Shown piece after piece: positions 7,819 through 13,149 of a stretch of 13,149 bases of DNA. Source of the DNA: Isohypsibius dastychi (taxonomy: Eukaryota; Tardigrada; Eutardigrada; Parachela; Isohypsibiidae); the NCBI GenBank assembly GCA_034696485.1, contig JAQIWT010001001.1:1-13149 (forward strand), in the 5' to 3' direction. Made by a program: the position numbers and the translations under genes. A model generated the notes under the pieces. It searched no databases. It saw only the letters and a program-made list of their open reading frames with translations, and was not told the DNA's origin. Numbering within the stretch: position 1 is the first letter of the stretch; every line of letters begins with the position of its first letter.

Positions 7819-10800
7819 ATGTTGCTGGTGTTGTATGTATTGTTCCGTTCCGCTGCCGGAGCTTTGGAAGTTGATATCGTAACTTTTGGTTACATCGACC
7901 CCCTGAGTTTGAATGCATTATCTTACTGTGTTCCGGCGATGGAGATGGCCGTTGAAGATCTCAACATCGCTTTCAACGGTAGTCATAGGTTCAATCTGAA
8001 AATTAACTTCTCTCCCGCGCACAAACATTGGAATGCTTATAACGACGATGCCGTTCATATGGTGTCGCAGTGGTATTACCAAGAGAAGAGAACCGATTAC
8101 AAAGCACTCTCCGTAATCGTTAACCCAGGTGAGAAATTTAGATGGCCATCGAACTCACAGTAGTGTCCTTGACTTTTTTGCAATAGCAAATAGATGCAGT
8201 TTACAGCGGTGAGAGCTGTAATTTCGATGTTCTGGGGGTACACCACCAGCTAAATTTGGGACCCCTGATAGAATATTCGGATTCAGCATGATTTTCTGAT
8301 CCAGAAAACATCATCCTTTTGGTGTCTTATGGACTTCCGGCGGAAGTTACTTATGCTTGGGGGTTCAATCAACCGAGCTGAGACCCGAGTTAAGACCCGA
8401 GTTAACATCCGAGTTATCATCTGAGTTAACATCCGAGTTAACATCCGAGTCAAGACCCGAGTTAACATCCTAGTTAAGACCCAAGTTAAGACTCAAGTTA
8501 ACATTAACATCCGAGTTAACATCCGAGTTAAGACCCCATGCGGGGGCTCCGCCCCCGAAACCCCCGGCCAGCCTGAAACTCGTTTTGGGACTTAAACCCC
8601 CGCTGTTTCGCCAATAAACCTGACTTCCGCCGGAAGTGGATAAGATACACAAATAAGAACGTTTTCTGGATCAGAAAGATATTCTGAATCGGAATCCATG
8701 ATCAGGGGTCCGAAAATTAGCTGGTGGTAAAACCCTATATAACCGTAATTTCAATCCATGCTGAATGCTTTTCAGTGTTGCTGGCCCACGTAAACGGTGG
8801 GACAATCGATGTCGAACATCTGGTGCACTCAGATCCTGCGTACAGTGAAAAACCAGTGAACTGACATAACAATAACTGTCTCCCCCTCGTCACCAGTGAA
8901 TTTGTTTTCGTCGTTGAATCAAGAGTCTGACACACGACAAGGTCAAGTTTCTCCTACCTAGGGGATCTCCTCTGTCTGAGGGTTCGACGACACACTGTCG
9001 TAGAGAGACTCGTCGAAATATTCACGTCTCCCCAGCGATACGAATTTGTTCAGACCTCTCGCAGTGTAATGTTGTTCATTTGTTCAGTTCATTCTGCGCT
9101 ATCATGTTAAATTCGAATGCAAAGCTAAGCAGGCTGACCAGCGAAACTCGAGTTGAGCTCAATGAGTATTGATGTCATGAATGTTTCATGAAACCAAAAG
9201 CGTTCCTTTTCACATTCAGATAATTGATCATGCCTACACATGTCCAGTCCTCCGGCATCCATTGTGGCATCTGGCGGATTTTCAAAAGCTTTCTTGAAAT
9301 TTCGGATACGATTCACGGGTCAACCACATTCACGGGCCAGCGTGAACCTGGTGCAGTTGACGTTTGTTTGGATATCCGGATTCAAAACCTTGCACCCTTA
9401 GGTAGTCACTGACCGCTATGACCTCTCTATGATGGCAAATTGAGTATCAAATGTTGTTTTCGGCAATAAAATGGGCCGGGTGTTTCTGTCTTTCGCGAAG
9501 AACACACGGTCCGCTATTCTCACTGTGGTGAGCCCGTGGTGCGCAGAGGGTGTTCTGACGTGTTATCTTTCGTCACGCCATAAAGTGCGGTGGGAAATCA
9601 TCCTCTTTGTTGAACGCATTGAACAAAAGAGCATTCATACCGAGTCAAAAACCCGCTCCGTAGAGAAAAAGGTCGATCTGTAAAGAAATATGAATTTTAT
9701 GCGCCCAACAGAATGGCCATGAATGAATTCAGGCAATTCAGACAACAGTTTGGAACTCAAAGAAAATAACTTTTCGAGTCCATTTCCTGACTTCACCGCT
9801 CACGAGCTTAAAAACAAGATAGATATTAAGGAAATAAAAAACATTCTCAGTGATGGGCTGCTTCGTCAAGATTTGCTTTCAGCTTCCGGCGAGTCGTCCG
9901 CATTGGCTCAGCTAGCGAAGTTGTGGGATGTACTTTTTATGACCACGTAAGTTAACGGTGTGCAAAACTGACCATAAGTCACTTTTCATGTTTCGTGCAG
10001 TATCAGCACTGATGGATTCTCACGCAATCGTCATGTCAACCCTACCATGATCGCGAGCGCCCACGTCTCCATGTCTGGTTTCAGCGAGATGCTCGTTAAT
10101 TTATTTGAGCATTACAACTGGTCCACCATCTTTCTTGTGATTGACAATGGATCGATTCCGTTTTACTCAATACTGGCATTGACCTTGAAATCGATGTCCA
10201 TCAACAAACCGATTCTCTACTACGACATCACTGTCAATGCGGCACAGAACAATTTCACAGAGCCCCTGCTATCGTTTGATAGTAAAAGCAGAGGTATGGA
10301 AATGTAGATGTATGTAGCACTGAAGCGTTCATGTACCATCATTTCCGAACCATATTTCAGTTCTTTGTTATTTTGGAAATGGCAGTTCGTTCCCCAAGCT
10401 CATGGTGAGATCCTAAGGTATACTTAGTTGCCTATGATTAAGTGCCGTTAATTTACAGTTGGAGGCTCACCGATTCAACTTTACCCAGGGTTATCACGTA
10501 AGCATTTCGTTGTTCTTTGATGCTGACCAAGTGTGGCATCATTTGATACTGTACCATCGTCACAGGTCTACATAGCACTGGAGCCAGCTCCGCAACTGCC
10601 ACAATTGTACGGCAGTCTAGAAAACCTGAACGCGAACATGGTATGCTATAAAGTTTTGATTTTTGAACTTGAACATGCCAATTTAGTTTGCCATGATGTA
10701 ATTCCAGACTACCCTGGAATCATTTCGAAGCGCGTTGTTGGTTCACACGATACCAAGTGACCAAGGTGATCCTCAACCGTCGAAACTAGGATTGGAAATG

Positions 10801-11606
10801 CGACGTCGAAGTCTCAGTCAGTTTAATGTTTCCTATCCTCCTGATGGCAGGGTGAGTGGGATTCTGGAAGAAGCCTTGGCAATTAGCTCTTTTGTGGATT
10901 TTTTAGTACCGGCTTATTGCGGCCTCGTATTCGGCAATATCTGCTCTGGCCCAAATAATTAACGCTACGGAGACAAGCTCGACTTCGTTCAATAGCATCT
11001 CCAGTGGGAAGTTCTTCGCAGATCAGTTTCTGAATAAACATTTCGAAACAAAAGCCGGGCCAATGTACATCAACAAATTTGGCGAACGACGCAACGAACT
11101 GTATGTGTCGTCATTCCGCAGAAACGGCGGGAAGCATGTCAGTTTCTCCACAAATCAATGTAGTAGATCAAATGTTTAACCAGTTGTTTTAATGCTAGGT
11201 CATTCTACACGCGTTGGGCAATGGCGAAATAGTTCTCGGTGCGCATGAGCCTGACTGGCCAAATGGGAAATGGCCTCCATCAAATGAACCGTTATGCGGG
11301 TATTCGGGTTCCATGTGCAGATCACCCTGTAAGTCACTCACTCAGGTTTGACCGTTTGAGTCATTCCAAAATGTCATTCAGCTGAGCACTTGGCAAACCT
11401 GGCAATTGGAATATCAGCAGGATTCGCCATCTTTTTTCTGTGCATTGGTGTGCTCGCCATTAGGTAAGCGAAAGGAAATTGTTTTCTGGTGCCGTAGTTC
11501 CCGGTTTTTTGAACAACCATCGTTTTTTGTTAGGTGGAGACGTATGGTGTTGAATATGTCTTGGTGGTGGATCAATCCTGTTGAAATCTTGGACGCTACG
11601 CTCTGA
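7819..11606 (+). CDS. NPR-C-like single-pass receptor: ligand-binding ectodomain, TM helix, short tail (copy B)
   Basis: Eleven exons: 7819-8128, 9883-9946, 10001-10293, 10361-10404, 10459-10497, 10566-10640, 10708-10851, 10907-11137, 11199-11328, 11382-11463, 11534-11606. All junctions are GT-AG and in phase, giving about 494 aa. Order: signal peptide (MLLVLYVLFRSAAG); ligand-binding domain with EVDIVTFGYID, PAMEMAVEDLN, STDGFSRN, NWSTIFLVID, VLCYFGN, SYSAISALAQIINAT, INKFGERRNELYV; the PLCGYSGSMC box; a TM helix (LAIGISAGFAIFFLCIGVLAI); then a tail of about 24 residues (RWRRMVLNMSWWWINPVEIL...) ending at TGA. Several N-glycosylation motifs lie in the ectodomain. Receptor guanylate cyclases continue with a kinase-homology and a cyclase domain; this one stops after the juxtamembrane segment, so it should bind a ligand without making cGMP, as vertebrate NPR-C does. 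The Cys that follows NPG in copy C is missing here (NPASGES). Intron 1 is unusually long (1754 bp) and hosts a mobile element. The ligand is unknown. A decayed receptor is the alternative, but every ectodomain exon is intact. Confidence 0.82.
8218..8228. repeat. Left target-site duplication candidate
   Basis: GTAATTTCGAT here matches GTAATTTCAAT at 8745-8755 in the same orientation with one mismatch, just outside the two inverted ends of the element at 8229-8744. An 11-bp duplication with long inverted ends would fit Mutator-like elements (9-11 bp). Confidence 0.5.
8229..8744. mobile_element. Non-autonomous inverted-repeat element with minisatellite core
   Basis: The ends are long imperfect inverted repeats of about 115-140 bp. 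Left blocks accaccagctaa, ggacccctgat, ttctgatccagaaaac and acttccggcggaagt recur in order as reverse complements on the right (acttccgccggaagt at 8623-8637, gttttctggatcagaaa, atcaggggtcc, ttagctggtggt ending at 8729). The core holds a 12-bp tandem repeat (8375-8536) and a GC hairpin GGGGGC-tcc-GCCCCC (8542-8556). There is no transposase frame. It sits in intron 1 of the receptor at 7819. The element is clear; the Mutator-like assignment is inferred from long ends plus a possible 11-bp target duplication. Confidence 0.88.
8375..8536. repeat. 12-bp minisatellite, about 13 copies
   Basis: Tandem units alternate between gagttaacatcc and gagttaagaccc variants, with single substitutions (gagctgagaccc, gagttatcatct, aagttaagactc) and one 6-bp insertion (acatta). 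Since the unit is a multiple of three, both strands translate into regular tetrapeptide repeats, which is an artefact rather than a protein. Confidence 0.95.
8745..9882. other. Remainder of receptor intron 1, no other gene seen
   Basis: It starts with the right target-site copy GTAATTTCAAT (8745-8755). No further exon of the receptor family is visible until the acceptor TTTGCTTTCAG at 9882. The open frame running into exon 2 from about 9723 (lysine-rich, with DIKEIKNIL) has no homologue in the other copies and is read as intron. I found no inverted ends of another element. Confidence 0.55.
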
Positions 11607-11641
11607 CTGTTCGATAGCTTTTATGTCCGCACTGCTTGCAG

Positions 11642-12077
11642 ATCTTCAATAACTCATCGAAAAGTAATTTAGATCTACTAGGTGGAACAATTAACGTATG
11701 TGCGCTAGAAAAGTTGGGTAGGTTTAATGGTCTAGTGACACCCGATATTTTACAAGTTCCTTCATGTTAATGACCTTAAAACCAGCTTCTCGAAGTTCTT
11801 CGCTTGCGCCTACTTAATTTTAAAGGAAGTTTTCATTAAAAAATTTGATCTTTTCCATTTCGTATTCCATGAACAAAGCGAAAACGAACGAATTTGTTGG
11901 CTTCGTCGGGCGCCAGAGAACCTGAGCAAGCGAAATAAAACTGTTGCAGAAATACCTGATGAATCCAGGGCCATCGTTTACCTAGTACTAAACCCGCGAA
12001 CTCGTCAACAGTTTTCCATTACGCAAGAGATATTGCATGGTTCGGGGTTATCAAACTTTCTCTCCACGACATTTTGA
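11642..12077 (+). pseudogene. Probable kinase-homology-domain remnant of copy B
   Basis: Two open stretches follow the receptor's TGA. At 11642, behind an acceptor-like GCTTGCAG, a frame reads NLDLLGGTIN and later LVTPDILQ before a stop at 11780. This is similar to the start of a kinase-homology N-lobe (glycine-containing strand, then a segment leading to helix C). At 11880-12077 a frame reads WLRRAPENLSKR, then ESRAIVYLVL and QEILHGSGL, which resembles the APE-hLR ... DVYS ... EIL stretch of a receptor guanylate cyclase C-lobe. The order is right, but a large part between them is missing, the frames contain stops, and no cyclase motif follows before 12585. I infer decayed sequence from an ancestral full-length cyclase receptor. 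The motif matches are by eye and weak individually. Confidence 0.4.
11934..11939 (+). terminator. Candidate polyadenylation signal (AATAAA), copy B
   Basis: AATAAA lies about 330 bp past the TGA at 11604-11606 and is a candidate signal for the receptor transcript. It falls within the putative kinase-homology remnant. It may equally be chance. Confidence 0.25.
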
Positions 12078-12584
12078 TGAATGCTTGTTGCCGGATCGGA
12101 TTATACAGCCAGGAGATTTCTGGTTCGAGAGGACTCGTACAAATTTCCCCACCCTCGAGGAAAACTCTCCAAATCCAAGACTGGTACGTAGTCCGTACCA
12201 CTGCCGTGCATGAAAGCCACATTAAAGTGGTGTCATGCTTCAGCCGAGTTTCGTGTTCGCTCGCTTCCTGTTCTCTCAGAACGACCTTATTTAGGCGAAG
12301 TAAATTACACATTATTCCGACAGATTTCCTCTTTCGGGCTTTCACTACAGATTAGCAAGTTACAAAGCCTTTCATAATTCTTCCACACTAGTCTTGTTCT
12401 GTGTCTATGAGAGGATAATTCCCGAAATCTACCTTGCACAAATGGAAATTGTTTCCTCGCACGCGTAGATCAAATTATTTGGCATTGAATTACGTCAATA
12501 CGGTAGGTAGAAATAAATTTTGTCAGAGTTTTTTTCTAGGATTTCCGTTTTCGAGCTCACGCTTTTTTCAGTCGTCCCATCACT
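12078..12584. other. Intergenic stretch before copy C
   Basis: Both strands are open for about 90-108 codons around 12019-12355, but neither product shows a domain or any similarity I recognise to the cyclase or kinase-homology domain. The last 200 bp before the ATG at 12585 are T-rich (ttttttctag, cttttttcag), as in a 5' flank or a 5' UTR intron. The GC-domain hallmark DIVGFT and its neighbourhood are not seen. Confidence 0.45.
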
Positions 12585-13149
12585 ATGATTTTCCTGCTTC
12601 TCATTTTCACAACCGTCGCTGGAAATATTTTAGAGGTTGACATTGTGTCATTTGGTTATGTTCACCAAAAAAGTATGTCCGCTTTGGCTCTGCATATTCC
12701 CCCGATGGAGATGGCGGTTAGAGACCTTAACTTGGCATATAACGAAACTCTTGCTTTTCGATTCAAAGTTATCTATGATGTATTGGATATGAACTGCCCG
12801 CAGTTCGTCACAAACGCGGCCGATGTCGTTTCGAAATGGTACTATCGAGAGCGGAGACATGAAAGCGAGGCACTGTCCGTCATTGTCAATCCAGGTAAAT
12901 GACCTTTCTGTGTGCACGTGAAGTCATCATGTTCGGTTGAAGGTTGCCGCGAACTGGTCACCATCAATCGGCTAGCTAAATCGTGGGACATGCTGTTTAT
13001 TTCAACGTGAGTTTATCTTGTCGCACTGACCCACTGGTTTTCACTCTAAAATTTCACAGCCTCAGCAGCGACGGCTTCTCTCGAAAACGCTCGATCAATC
13101 CAACCATGATCACCACTGGTTATGTGTCAGCGATGGCGTTCACCGAACT
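12585..13149 (+). CDS. Receptor ligand-binding domain gene, copy C (3' truncated by window)
   Basis: Exon 1 is 12585-12894, exon 2 is 12943-13006, and exon 3 runs from 13060 past the window end. The introns are 48 and 53 bp. Exons 1 and 2 have exactly the lengths (310 and 64 bp) and phases of the gene at 7819. The product begins with a signal peptide (MIFLLLIFTTVAG), then EVDIVSFGYV, PPMEMAVRDLNLAYN, SKWYYRERRH, NPGCRELVTINRLAKSWD and STLSSDGFSRKRSINPTM. This is the same ligand-binding fold start as copies A and B, but more diverged: the SYC cysteine of A and B is HIP here, while a Cys appears later (DMNCPQF) and the NPGC cysteine is kept. Whether it ends as a full guanylate cyclase or a short-tail receptor cannot be seen. 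Confidence 0.85.

Noticed and set aside
8283-8468. Minus-strand protein with repeated MLTR/VLTR tetrapeptides
   Set aside because: It is the translation of the 12-bp minisatellite; the unit is a multiple of three so frames stay open without selection.
9723-9882. Lysine-rich N-terminal extension of receptor exon 2
   Set aside because: The acceptor TTTGCTTTCAG at 9882 and the 64-bp exon length shared with copy C show this is intron.
12019-12355. Overlapping open frames on both strands
   Set aside because: Neither product has recognisable motifs; one shadows the other. I looked for cyclase-domain motifs here and saw none.
1-13149. tRNA genes, CRISPR arrays or bacterial operon features
   Set aside because: No cloverleaf with A/B boxes, no spaced direct repeats and no ribosome-binding context seen; the genes are spliced and eukaryotic.

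Overview
This looks like nuclear DNA from a small-genome ecdysozoan animal, most likely a tardigrade, with a nematode as the second choice. Genes are split by GT-AG introns of mostly about 50-70 bp, acceptors lack the strict TTTTCAG of Caenorhabditis, and the main content is a tandem cluster of receptor ectodomains of the natriuretic-peptide-receptor / receptor guanylate cyclase type. The taxon is inferred from gene architecture only.

Layout. 1-982 holds no gene I can support. 1062-3325 (minus) is a complete or nearly complete SLC34 (NaPi-II) sodium-phosphate cotransporter in at least five exons, including one 54-nt intron that is in frame and free of stops. 3611-4275 is a head-to-tail duplication of about 330 bp upstream of that gene. 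4960-5450 is a non-autonomous DNA element with inverted ends of about 46 bp. Its right end lies 7 bp from an orphan exon (5458-5675, plus) that encodes the membrane-proximal and transmembrane part of a receptor. 6328-6646 is a first exon (signal peptide plus start of the ligand-binding domain) with no recognisable second exon of its own. 7819-11606 is a full receptor gene of eleven exons: signal peptide, ligand-binding domain, transmembrane helix and a cytoplasmic tail of only about 24 residues. Its large first intron carries a second inverted-repeat element (8229-8744) with a 12-bp minisatellite inside. 11642-12077 holds open stretches that look like decayed kinase-homology domain. 12585-13149 begins a third receptor gene, with exons 1-2 and part of exon 3, cut by the window edge.

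How the parts relate. The receptor pieces are paralogues with the same exon phases, and two of them also share upstream DNA, so they arose by local duplication. The middle gene stops just after the membrane where guanylate cyclase receptors continue into kinase-homology and cyclase domains. It therefore has the plan of a clearance or decoy receptor (NPR-C-like), apparently evolved separately, with remnants of the lost domain still downstream. Because the two upstream first exons end in the same phase and only one receptor body follows them, they could also be alternative first exons of one gene. The SLC34 gene is an unrelated neighbour transcribed the opposite way.
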